Assembly (NCBI GenBank): GCA_010015745.1
Contig: ML978187.1
Span: 228,778-292,777 of the forward strand
Origin: Setomelanomma holmii
Taxonomy: Eukaryota; Ascomycota; Dothideomycetes; Pleosporales; Phaeosphaeriaceae
DNA: 64,000 nucleotides
Reading direction: 5' to 3'
Within the stretch, counting starts at the first letter, position 1. The number at the start of each line of letters is the position of its first letter. Both the position numbers and the translations under genes were made by a program. The notes under the pieces are model-generated. The model saw only the letters and a program-made list of their open reading frames with translations. It made no database searches and was not told the DNA's origin. Below, one piece after another: positions 55,102-64,000 of the stretch.

Positions 55102-56895
55102 TCAACAATTGGTCTTGGGATCAGGACTACCCGCTGCCCGCGCATTCTGACCTAGAGCTCTCAACTTTTCCAACTTTGTAGAGGCTGAAGACCATACCCT
55201 TTCAACAACCTCCTCCTTCGACATTGGAAGCTGCGACTCTACCTCGTCGCCATCATCGAGGCCTGGGAAACTTGGTTTGCTTGCGCCCATGGTCTGCAAC
55301 AAGCCATAACGATACGCTGCTAAAGGAGTTACGCTCATCTGTGGAAGCGGTGCCAGGGTTATCAGATATCCAAGACTCGTCATCACTTCCAGCTGGTGCG
55401 GAGGGAGAGCTCTTGACACCGAATCTGGATATTGTAATACCTTTATGATAGCTTCGGTAGTCTTGAAGTGCTTGAGGAGGCCATTGCCGTTCCTGTCAAA
55501 ATTGGACTAAGTCGCCATTCATTCGACGGGTTCACGTCATCGCGAAATCGCTCAAGCAAGATGCTCTGTATCGCCAGAGCTGTCGAGTAGCCCGCTGTGT
55601 AGTCGTTGATCACCATCCCGGGCGGCCATTTGGGTCGGTCATCGTCGCTTACATAACCTATCATTCCACTTGACGCGGAGCCTTGCATATCGGATCCCGA
55701 CTTAGAACTCCACGGGCCTATCGTACCATAGCATCGAACGCGTGCATTTATCATACCGTGATTCAATGTTCTGATGTCTTCGTCCGAGAATCCGAACTTG
55801 TCGATGGATAAAGGGCGGTACGGGTCAATCCAAACGTGTGCGTCTTCGACGAGAGTCTGCAAGCGTTGTCGGTCCGCCCGCTTGTGCAGTTTCATTCGTG
55901 TGGAAGCACAACCGAGATTGGCGTACGTGTAGACGAAGTGGTGCTCGAAACCATGGGTGATCATAACCTGTAGCACTGAAGCGCCATGCTCAGCGAGAGT
56001 GCGGCCTGCGGATGGGCCAGCAATTGCGTGCGTGACACACAATACCTTCAGGCCTGAAAGCGGTTGACGAGGGTGAGGTTGTAGGGATGTCCAAGGATCA
56101 TGTTCATCCTTGCTCCTTCCTGAGGTGGACTCGATTCTCTCTGCTGGCACCCATGTGAGTTCAGCCATATGCGTACCATAGGGAGTGGCGCGCCATGAAG
56201 CTTCGGTTTGGCATATTGGCATTGAAAGTCCGGCCTGCGCCGCAGCAGCTTCCAGGTCTGCATCCTGTCAGTACGAATTGACACCCTTCAACAAGCCGTC
56301 AATGCGATTAAGGACCATCAGATAGACCTACCAGAAGCGTTCCACGCCTTCACCTTCTCCGTAACGTCGCTCTGAGCAGCAGAGCAGCCAAGAAATGCCG
56401 TCCACTGATATACGAATTCGACACATTCAGTTCTCAAAACCACAAATTTCCCATCCTTGGTCTCGAATATATTCCGTACGAACAGGTTCCCAAACACAAT
56501 GTCATGAGGGATCCTTGCCCATTAAGGGTGGGCGTCATACCAATGTATGGATCAATGTAGTTGTGCCCTCTTCGCAGATCAACCTCAATCTTCTGCCTCT
56601 CTTGCCCACGAGCTTCGAATATCTGTGCGGCAACCACGGCGCATTGGTTAGGCTGGGTATGGCACCCACTAACGTCAAGTTCAGGTTGGTGCTTTTGGTT
56701 ACCTTCGCGTCGGGTATCGAGCCGATGAAGGACACATTAGGCCCAGAAGACGGAGTCAGTATAGGAATGTCAAAGTCGTTAAGCACTTTTCGCAGAGTCT
56801 CAAATGCAATTGCATGTAAGGGTTGTGAAAATGTTGCTATTGTTGTTGTGGGATTAATAGAAGAACGTCGACTCGATGATCATATACCTAGGCAA
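55102..56895 (-). pseudogene. family III CoA-transferase (CaiB/BaiF-like), multiply frameshifted
   Basis: Protein-like blocks lie in order on the minus strand but in different frames: FSQPLHAIAFETLRKVLNDF, ILTPSSGPNVSFIGSIPDAK (to about 56655); VVAAQIFEARGQERQKIEVD, GQGSLMTLC (to about 56490); NLFVRNIFETKDGKFVVLRT, CVEFVYQWTAFLGCSAAQSD (to about 56335); after an intron-like gap, DADLEAAAAQAGLSMPICQT onwards, KVLCVTHAIAGPSAGRTLAE, DPYRPLSIDKFGFSDED, MQGSASSGMIGYVSDDDRP, ILTGTAMA (to about 55465); then LLKHFKTTEAIIKVLQYPDS and SVTPLAAYRYGLLQTMGASK to the stop at 55102. Frame changes at about 56650, 56484 and 55470 each fit loss of one base. The 5' end fades out at about 56,900, where the transposon block begins. 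Such enzymes transfer CoA between carboxylic acids. Confidence 0.8.
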
Positions 56896-56999
56896 AATTC
56901 AACTACATACTCGTTATTCTAGATACAGGCAATAACTCACCGCTAGAGAGAACTTATGCAAACGGAAGTAGAATAGATACAGTAAATTAAATAGATATA
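56896..56999. other. border between the CoA-transferase relic and the transposon block
   Basis: About 100 bp of increasingly AT-rich sequence with no coding trace; the 5' end of the CoA-transferase gene is missing here. Confidence 0.5.
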
Positions 57000-57233
57000 A
57001 CGTACTTAATAAGCGAGCTAATTAGATAAGTAAGCTAATTACTCTACTAAAACTCTACTAAAATCTACTATTCTATAACGTACCTTATAGGCGAGTAGAC
57101 TACATAAATGAGTAGACTACTGTACTAAGACTCTACTAAAATCCACTATTCTATAACGTACCCCACGGGTAAGTCGGTTACACGGGTGAGTCGGTCACTC
57201 TGCTAAGACCCCACCAAAATCTACCGTCCTACA
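57000..57233. repeat. three tandem 78 bp copies of a transposon terminal repeat
   Basis: Units 57000-57077, 57078-57155 and 57156-57233 each begin ACGTAC and end with a CTACNRTYCTAYA-like tail. Counted C+G is 21, 27 and 43 of 78, so GC rises from 27% to 35% to 55% toward the transposon; most differences are C/T or G/A transitions. The third unit is the left terminal inverted repeat of the element starting at 57156. Confidence 0.85.
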
Positions 57234-59480
57234 CAGTAGAAACGCGATGTCTCAACAACGCAACGAGCTACTAGCTTCAAAGGAGTCTCGATTACAGCTT
57301 GTGCTTCAGGCTATCAAACAAGACGCGAATCTCTCCTAACAACGCGCAGCTAAGATCTACAACGTCCCCCAAACAACACTAAGCAACTAACGCGCTAGGA
57401 TTCTCTTTTGACGCGATTGCGCGTCTAACGCAGCTAATCTTCGTCTAACTAAGGTAGAGGTAATTGTTTAGTAATACTCAACTTTAACGCGCGAGGATTT
57501 CCGCTCTAGCTTGATGCTGTGAAGGATATAGCTAATATACTGCGCAAGAAGCGTAGCTAACCGCTAGTAGGGGTTAACTAGGCTGGGATCTTTGTCAAGA
57601 ATTGACCTGAGCTCAAAGTCAAGCTCAATCGCAAGTACGACTACAAGAGAGTTCTCTGCGAAGATCCTAAGGTTGTGCGATGCTAGTTCAAGCTTGTAGA
57701 GTATATGAAGGCTAAGCACAGCATACTCAACAAAGACACCTACAACTATAACGAGTCTAACTTTATAATAGGCATGATATCAACTAGTGCAGTAGTTACA
57801 GGCTCTAAGCATCGAGAACGGCTGAAGATGGTACAGCAGAGTAATCGAAAGTAGACTACAGTAATCTAGAGTATCAACGCAACTAGGTAGGCAATTCTAC
57901 TCTTTATTATCTTCTAGAGCAAGAACTACCTTACTGCCTAGTACTAGGAGGAGAAACTACCGTCTAATTGGGTTATTATAGTCTCTGAGAATATCTAGAC
58001 AACAAATAAGCTTAGTCTGCAGTAGCTCAAGCACTTTAACGCTTATACAAAAAAGCGTACTATTAGTACAGTACGTTTGCTTATTATTGACGGCCACGAG
58101 AGCTACGACTCGATAGATTTCTAGCAGTACTACAAGAAGAATAAGATTATCACTCTCTGCATGCCTTCTCACTTGTCGCACCTCCTGCAGCCTCTTGATG
58201 TAGGCTGTTTCTTGCTGTTGAAGAAGGCGTATAGCCGCCAAGCAGAGAACCTAATGCGCAGCAAGATTAACTACATTACTAAACTTGAGTTCTTGCTCTA
58301 CTTTATTGCTGCTTTCAAGGACGCAATTACTAAAAGCAATATCTAAGGAGGCTTTTAAGATGCTAGCTTAGTTCTACTTAACCTAGAGGCAGTGATATCA
58401 AAGCTTAACGTCCGCTGTTGTACGCCTACACTACCTACTGTTAACGAGGCTTCTTAGGTGTCTAGAACTCTAAGTAATGCTCTAGAATTTAGGTCACAAT
58501 CAAAGCTAATTTAAGAGAGGATTCAGAGGAACGCAGATAGCTCGCCTACCTTAATTATTAACTCTCTTAAACAGCTCATAAAGAGCGCTAAGATAATAGC
58601 GAGTTTCTTAATGTTAATGCGCAACTAAGTTAAGGAGCTTAAAGTAGCTAACAAGGCCGCCTTACGCTGTAAAGTACGCAAAAGAAAGCGTATACAGGCA
58701 GAGAGAGCGTGCGCTTAACTACCTTAAAGAAGTTTACAGCGCGTAGTAATAGAAAGAAGGTGAAGAAGAGAGTGCGCGCTAAGAGTAGTGAGCTAACTCG
58801 AAGGCGCTGTAGACACTGCGGCGAGGCTGGCCACAACTCGCGCACATGTAAACAAGTAGAAGAGATACTCTCTAGGCCTACACCACCTACTGTTGAAGAC
58901 AGTCTCTGGCAGTCACAAACACCAAGCAATACCCTAGAGTTTGGATCACAATCGAAGCTAAGTCAACAGAGAATTCAGAGACACGTAGATAGCTCACCAA
59001 CCTTGATAGTTGAGGTAGTTGAAAAGCTCGCTAAAGGCGCTGAGCTAATGGCGCATTCTCTAGTGTTAACAACCAAGCGCAACGCTAAGCTTCAAGCAGC
59101 AAATGAGGCCGCCATGCAACGACAATCGCATAAAAGAAAGCGAGTGCAGAAGGAGGGGACTCTTACAGTTAAGGCAGGAGTGCAGTTAATGACTCTAAAG
59201 GAGTTTGCAGCGCGCAGTGATAGGAAGAAGGCAAAGAAGAGAGTGCGTGCTAACAAGAGCAAGCCTACTCAAAGGCGCTGTGGACGCTGCGGCAAGGCTG
59301 GGCATAACTCGCGCACATGCAAACAAGTAGAAGAAATAGTCTCTAATTGATATAGAGTACTGTGCAGTACCGTAGAGAACCGTTGAGGTGCGTTTCTTTT
59401 GTGTGCAAGAGTAGGTTTTGGTGCGGTCTTGGCATAGAGTGCCGGTTCGCTTGTAGTGCCGGCTCGCTTGTGAGATACGT
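57156..59480 (+). mobile_element. pogo/Fot1-like DNA transposon, element 1 (degenerate)
   Basis: A 2.3 kb element flanked by TA on both sides (57154-57155 and 59481-59482). Left end ACGTACCCCACGGGTAAGTC; the right end, read on the minus strand, starts ACGTATCTCACAAGCGAGCC, so the long terminal inverted repeats share ACGT and a GCGAGYCGG-type core. The transposase reading begins MSQQRNELLASKESRLQLV at 57247 (helix-turn-helix) and passes DDE-type blocks (LLIIDGHESYDSIDF, PSHLSHLLQPLDVGCFLLLK), with many TAA/TAG/TGA stops where Gln, Trp or Arg is expected. Two CCHC zinc knuckles lie at its 3' end. Confidence 0.85.
57247..59350 (+). pseudogene. pogo-like transposase of element 1, stop-riddled, with duplicated zinc-knuckle tail
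   Basis: The same frame can be followed from the N-terminal DNA-binding helices through the DDE superfamily endonuclease core to the C-terminus, interrupted by a dozen or more stops. From 58709 to 59350 it is fully open (about 210 codons). That tail contains two copies of one module, each with a run of Lys/Arg (RKKVKKRVRA, RKKAKKRVRA) and a CX2CX4HX4C knuckle: CRHCGEAGHNSRTC at 58808-58849 and CGRCGKAGHNSRTC at 59279-59320, 471 bp apart. The first module's upstream half contains stops while the second module is clean. Confidence 0.8.
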
Positions 59481-59648
59481 TAATTAACTTCTTAAAAGTA
59501 GTAATAAAGTAGAGTAAGAACTTAAGCTTAGTAATATAATTAATTCTATCATATTTTAGATTCTTAGCTTAGCGTCTACATATCTTCTTTAATAGTAAGA
59601 CATAATCTGTATTAAGAAGCTGTAGAGGATATAATAAGGAGAAAGATA
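59481..59648 (-). mobile_element. heavily AT-shifted transposase fragment
   Basis: Read on the minus strand it parallels the LLQPLDVGCFLLLKKAYSRQ to KLEFLLYFIAAFKDAI section of element 1, with almost every C and G lost where change is possible. It is bounded by element 1 on the left and element 2 on the right. Confidence 0.65.
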
Positions 59649-59650
59649 TA

Positions 59651-61498
59651 ACGTATTCCACCATTGAGCTGGTCACCCCATTGAGCTGGTCATTTTCTGC
59701 CAAGAGCACCTACTCCCCTATCAACACAACATAGTTCAACAACAAAACGCGACTGCAGCTAACAAAGAAGGCAAAATTGAACTTGCCCTTCTTGCCTACC
59801 AGAATAACCAGTTTTTAAGCCTCTGACGCGCTGCTGACGCGTTTAATGTACCACGCTCTACGTTAACTAGCTGATACAACAGAATCAGCTACAGGCCTGC
59901 TGCACGCAACGCTCGCCACAAGCTCATTGCGACTGAAGAGCAGACGATCATCTGATATATTCTCGACCTCGATTCGCGAGGATTTGCGCCCTAGCTGTGC
60001 GAGGTGGCAGATATGGCTGATAAACTACTAGGTGTACGCGGTGGCAAGCTAGTAGGCAAGCATTAGGCTGAGCGCTTTGTAACGCGTTCAAGTAAGCTCA
60101 AGATAGCCTTCAATCAAGCAAAGGATAGGCAGAGGATACTGCAGGAAGATCTAGAGGTGATTAGCGCGTGGTTTAAGCTAGTGGAGGACACTAAAGCTAA
60201 GTACAGCGTCTATAATAATAACATGCATAACTTTAATGAGACTTGCTTTCAGATAGGCATTATTAGCTTAATGAAGGTCGTCACAGGTGCAGAGAGACGC
60301 GCTCAGCTAGAGCTTGTTCAGCTAGGCGATTGCGAGTGGGTTACAGTTATCTAGAGCATCTGCGCTGCTAGGTATGCAACCCTGCCTTTTATTATCCATA
60401 AAGGGCGCATCTATATTTCTACATAGTATAAAGAGGCAAATATACCGCATAATTAGAAGCTCTCAGTCTCTGAGAACGGCTAGACAAACAATGCGCTTGG
60501 TTTTGAGTGGTTGAAGCACTTTAACACGCATACAAAGGCGCGCTAGGTAGAGGGGTACAGGCTGCTCATTTTAGACAGCCATAAAAGCTATCCCAACTAG
60601 GATTTCAAGGACTACTGCCTAGAGAACAAACTCCTCACTCTCTGTATGCTACCACACTTATCGCATATACTCTAGCCGCTTAACGTAGTCTGCTTCTTGC
60701 TGTTGAAGCGCAAGTACTCTCAGCGCGTTAGAGACTTGGCAAGCTGACGTGTTTTCTATATTAACAAGGAGGGCTTCCTACCAGCCTTCTAAGACGCGTT
60801 TCTTGACATGTTTATAGAGCAGAACTGTTGAAAGGCCTTTAAGGCGTCAGGGTTAGTCTCTATTAATGCGCAGGTGGTGTTGGATCGCCTTAAAGTGCGG
60901 CTGCGCACCCTACCAGCACCCCTACTACAGGAGACACCATAGCAATTAAAGACACCAAGCAATATGCACAAATTTGGATCTCAGTTAAAGCTTATAAGCA
61001 ATCCCTTCGCTTAATCGCCAGTTACAGCTTAGGCTGGCTTCTCTCAGCTTATTAAAGGTGATGAACTGATGCTGCACTAAAACGCGCTTCAAGCTGCTTG
61101 TATTACTGAGTTTGAAGAGCAATTGGCAGCAATAACTAAGAGAAAATCGCGTAAACGCAAGCGGATCTAGCAAGGTGGTACAATAGAATATGGTGAGGCA
61201 GCATCTCAGGTAGCTGCTGAGGCGTCTATAGCAGCTCAGCCAGCGAAGAAGGCTCGTAGTAGTGGTGATCAAGAAAGAGCCCAACCAGCCCTACAGCGTT
61301 GTGGGAACTGCGGAGAGACTAGGCACAACGCTCGCACGTGCAAAAAGGATATAGAGATATATTCTAAATCTAATGTAAGCACAACGTATATAGGCTCATT
61401 GTTTGATAGCAATGAAATTGAAGATCTGTAGCATAAGTTGGTCGTGCCAAGGAAAACTGACCAGCTCAATGGGTGACCAGCTCGATGGTGGAATACGT
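59651..61498 (+). mobile_element. pogo/Fot1-like DNA transposon, element 2 (complete ends, degenerate ORF)
   Basis: 1,848 bp, flanked by TA at 59649-59650 and 61499-61500. Terminal inverted repeats of about 42 bp: left 59651-59692 begins ACGTATTCCACCATTGAGCT and the right end 61458-61498 is its reverse complement with one mismatch and one missing base. Each terminal repeat contains the motif ATTGAGCTGGTCA twice in direct order, probable transposase binding sites. It belongs to a different subfamily from element 1, since the terminal repeats share only ACGT and neither size nor sequence matches otherwise. Confidence 0.9.
59770..61431 (+). pseudogene. pogo-like transposase of element 2, stop-riddled
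   Basis: One frame runs LELALLAYQNNQFLSL, YILDLDSRGFAP, FQIGIISLMKVVTGAERRAQ, YRLLILDSHKSYPN, LPHLSHIL-stop-PLNVVCFLLLK and AFKASGLVSINAQVVLDRLK to a C-terminal knuckle CGNCGETRHNARTC (61300-61341, CX2CX4HX4C). Fifteen or so stops interrupt it, mostly TAG at sites where relatives have Gln or Trp. It is not capable of making a full transposase as it stands. Confidence 0.8.
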
Positions 61499-61500
61499 TA

Positions 61501-62353
61501 ACGTATTTTCTATGCGAGTAGGCTACCTAAGCAAGAGAGCTACGCTTCTCTACTAATACGCCTGCGCAGCAACGCTACGCAACACTACAACAGTATTTTG
61601 TACTGTACGCAACAGTATATTATACTTTAGAATCTTTACTTTATCTGCATTCTCTGTTTCTACTATATAGGTGCGAGAGTTGTGCCTAGTCTTGCTGCAA
61701 TAGCTACAGTGTCTCTTAGTGCGCACTCTCTTTGTAGGCGTCTCGCTCTTCTTACAACTACTGTCTACCTTTGCAGCAATTAAGTTAGATACCTTACTAA
61801 CTATTAGAGTCTTCTTTACCTATACGTACTACTACTTACAGTCTTTGCGCTTTGTAAGCTCTTTAATAGCGCTTTGTATGCGCGCCTATTTCTTCTATAG
61901 TAACACTATACTATGTGCTATCTACTAAGCGCCTTTGCTTAGCTACCTAACTTGTTTGTCCAAAGAACTTGTAGAGATACCTAAGCGCCTTTGCATTATC
62001 TATTAAATAAGCGTTAATTGCGCCTCTACTTTGTAGGCGTTGCGTAGTGTTCTCGCCTCCTAAGCAATGTTGTTCTGTTAAGATAAAGTTAGCGTACGCA
62101 ATCTTGAGTTAAGTCTAGATAGCACTACTTCTAGATTAAATAGAACTAGTCTAGCGCCTCTAAATCCTACGCGAGCGTTCTTCTTAGTAAACGTTAGCTC
62201 GTAGGTAGCTTTAAAGCCTAGTAGAAAGGTTTCTTTACTAATGTAGTAGATGCAGTTACGCGCTAAGGCTAATATACTGTTACTATAACTACGCTTTAAC
62301 AGTAAGAAGTAAGCAACGTTAAGAGGTTGCAGTAAGTGTAATAAGTAAGACAG
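61501..62353 (-). mobile_element. third pogo-like element, C-terminal half, truncated
   Basis: Starts ACGTATTTTCTATGCGAGTA directly after the TA that also closes element 2, so element 2 appears to have inserted at this element's own target site. The minus strand reads, from its right side, LLHLLQPLNVAYFLLLKRSY, KETFLLGFKATYELTFTKKN, FNLEVVLSRLNSRLRTLT, and near 61.7 kb a decayed knuckle (RHNSRT). It is cut at 62354-62355 by element 3. Confidence 0.7.
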
Positions 62354-62355
62354 TA

Positions 62356-64000
62356 ACGTGCTCCACAGGCGAATCGGACACACGGGCGAGTCAGACACCC
62401 TGCCAAGCGCCCACCAAAATCTACTGTGCCAACAGTAGAAAACGCAGCTCTACGGTTCTTAACGGTTCTCTACGGTGCTGCACAGTAGATCAAATTAATC
62501 AGAGGCTATCTCTTCTGCTTGTTTACATGTGCGCGAGTTGTGCCCAGCCTCGCCGCAGCGTCTATAGCGCCTTTGAGTCAGCTTACTGCCCTTAGCGCGC
62601 GCGCTCTTCTTCTGCCTTCTTCCCACCACTACGCGCTGCAAACTCCTCTAAGGTGGTTAAGCGCTCGCCCTCTACAGCTGTAAGAGTCCCCTCTACCTGT
62701 ATACGCTTTCTTTTGCGTGCTTTACAGCGCGAGGCGGCCTCGTGAGCTGCTTGAAGCTGCTTGACTTGGTCGCTCATCAACACCAAGGAATGCGCCATCA
62801 TCTCAGCGCCCCGGTGAGCCTTTCTAGAGAGTCAACGATTGAGGTAGGCGAGCTACCTGCATGCCTCTGAATCCTCTCTTAAATCAGCTTCGATTGCGAC
62901 CCAAATTCCAGGGTATTGCTTAGGGTTTTCAACTCCTAAGGAGTGTCGTTAACAGTAGATAGTGTAGGCGTACAAAGGCAGATGTCTATCTTCGATATTA
63001 CCGCCTCTAGGTTAAGTAGAACTAAGCTAGCACCTTAAAAGCCTCTCTAGATATTGCTTTAATAATTAACTCCTTAAAAGCAGCAATAAAGCAGGGCAAG
63101 AACTTAGTCTTAGTGATGTAGTTGATCCTGTTGCGCATTAGGTTCTTGGCTTAGCGCCTATACGCCTTCTTCAACAGCGAGAAACAACCTACATCAAGAG
63201 GCTGCAGAAGATGCGATAAGTAAGCAGGCATGCAGAGAGTGATAATCTTATTCTCCTTGCAGTACTGCTAGAAAGCGAGCAAGTTGTGGCTCTTGTGGCC
63301 GTTAATAATAAGCAAACGTACTATGCTAACAGTACGTTTTTTTGTATGAGCATCAAAGTGCTTCAACCACTCTAGGCCAAGCTCATTCGTTGTTCAGCTG
63401 TTCTCAGAGACCCTAATAACCTAATCGTCAGGTAGATTATCCTCTTTGTACCAGGCGGAGAGGTAGGTCTTGCCCTGTAAGATGACAAAGGGTTAGATCG
63501 CCCATCTAGTTGCGTTGATACCCTAGATCTCTGTAGTCGACTCTTGATTACCCTGCTGTACCGTCTTCGGCCGTCCTTGACGCTCAGAGCCTGTAACTAC
63601 TGCTCTAGTCGATATCATGCCCATCATGAAGCCAGACTCGTTAAAGTTGTAGGTGTCTTTGTTAAGGATACTGTGCTTGGCTTTTGTGTTCTCTACAAGC
63701 TTAAATCAGCCTCGCACAGCCTTAGGATCCTCGCAGAGAGCTCTCTTGTAGTCGTACTTGCGATTGAACTTAACTTCAAGCTTATTGCGACGTTTGACGA
63801 AGTTTCCAGCCTAGTTAACGCCCACCAACTGTTAGCTACGCTCCTTGCGCAGTAGATTGGCTATATCCTTTACAGCGTCAAGCTGGGGTGAAAATCCTCG
63901 CGCGTCAAGGTCAAGTATATGCTGGATAATCACCTCTGCCTCAGTTAGACAAAGGTTTGCTAAGTTGGGTGCGCAATCGCGTCGAAACTGCTTTCCAGCG
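62356..64000 (-). mobile_element. pogo/Fot1-like element 3, minus orientation, runs off the right edge
   Basis: After TA at 62354-62355 the end reads ACGTGCTCCACAGGCGAATC, close to the terminal repeat of element 1 but less mutated. On the minus strand the transposase order is: HTH/N-terminal part at about 63,990-63,830 (DLDARGF-like, LDAVKDIANLLRKE), DDE core about 63.4-63.2 kb, LLQPLDVGCFSLLKKA at about 63.2 kb, a basic segment (CKARKRKRIQVEGTLTAVEG) and a zinc knuckle at about 62.55 kb. Many stops interrupt it. By comparison with element 1, roughly 0.6 kb is missing beyond the window or shortened internally. Confidence 0.75.

Overview
This window comes from the nuclear genome of a filamentous ascomycete (Pezizomycotina; the gene style fits a Dothideomycete, but the class is inference). 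The signs are short 43-125 nt introns with GT(A/G)NGT donors and CAG/TAG acceptors, a Zn2Cys6 regulator, a Clr5-type N-terminus, a secreted DUF4360 protein, ankyrin and HET-era accessory genes, and decayed pogo/Fot1 transposons whose C-to-T and G-to-A changes look like repeat-induced point mutation (RIP). All gene models were spliced by eye from the sequence; there are no alignments or database searches behind them.

Layout. (1) 1-13.8 kb is an accessory segment: a Clr5/ankyrin gene running off the left edge, a small membrane peptide, a secreted DUF4360 protein, a Zn2Cys6 regulator, an Ost-alpha/TMEM184-like membrane protein, an HELGH metallopeptidase-like gene and an MFS transporter. Three of these (Clr5/ankyrin, Zn2Cys6, HELGH) each carry an apparent single-base frameshift inside conserved sequence, and the HELGH gene also seems to have lost its ATG. 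(2) 13.8-23.8 kb is a 10 kb stretch of ordinary base composition with no convincing gene, holding two minisatellites and one short signal-peptide ORF. (3) 23.8-53.2 kb is a dense, intact housekeeping block: EST1-like, KU70, ferrochelatase, pyruvate dehydrogenase E1 alpha, PUS1 pseudouridine synthase, TFIIE alpha, SRP72, a DRS2-type flippase, then a tRNA-Lys-like relic, a tandem pair of interferon-inducible IFI6/IFI27-like genes, a TMEM53/DUF829 hydrolase, an Mpv17 family protein and acetate kinase. No frameshift was found in these genes. (4) 54.1-57 kb holds two convergent broken metabolic genes, a short-chain dehydrogenase with an in-frame TAG and a family III CoA-transferase with several frameshifts. 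(5) 57-64 kb is a nest of at least three pogo-like DNA transposons plus fragments, with TA target sites, terminal inverted repeats starting ACGT, stop-riddled transposases and C-terminal CCHC zinc knuckles.

Functional reading. The core block includes two proteins of telomere/end-joining biology (EST1-like and KU70) lying tail to tail, and two likely shared divergent promoters (KU70/HEM15 and PUS1/TFIIE alpha). The lesions are confined to the accessory flanks and the transposon border while about 17 kb of core coding sequence is clean, which argues for real gene decay rather than random base errors. The features most worth a second look are the IFI6/IFI27-like tandem pair in a fungus, the three tandem 78 bp transposon ends with a stepwise fall in GC, the pogo element with a duplicated zinc-knuckle tail, and the decay pattern itself.
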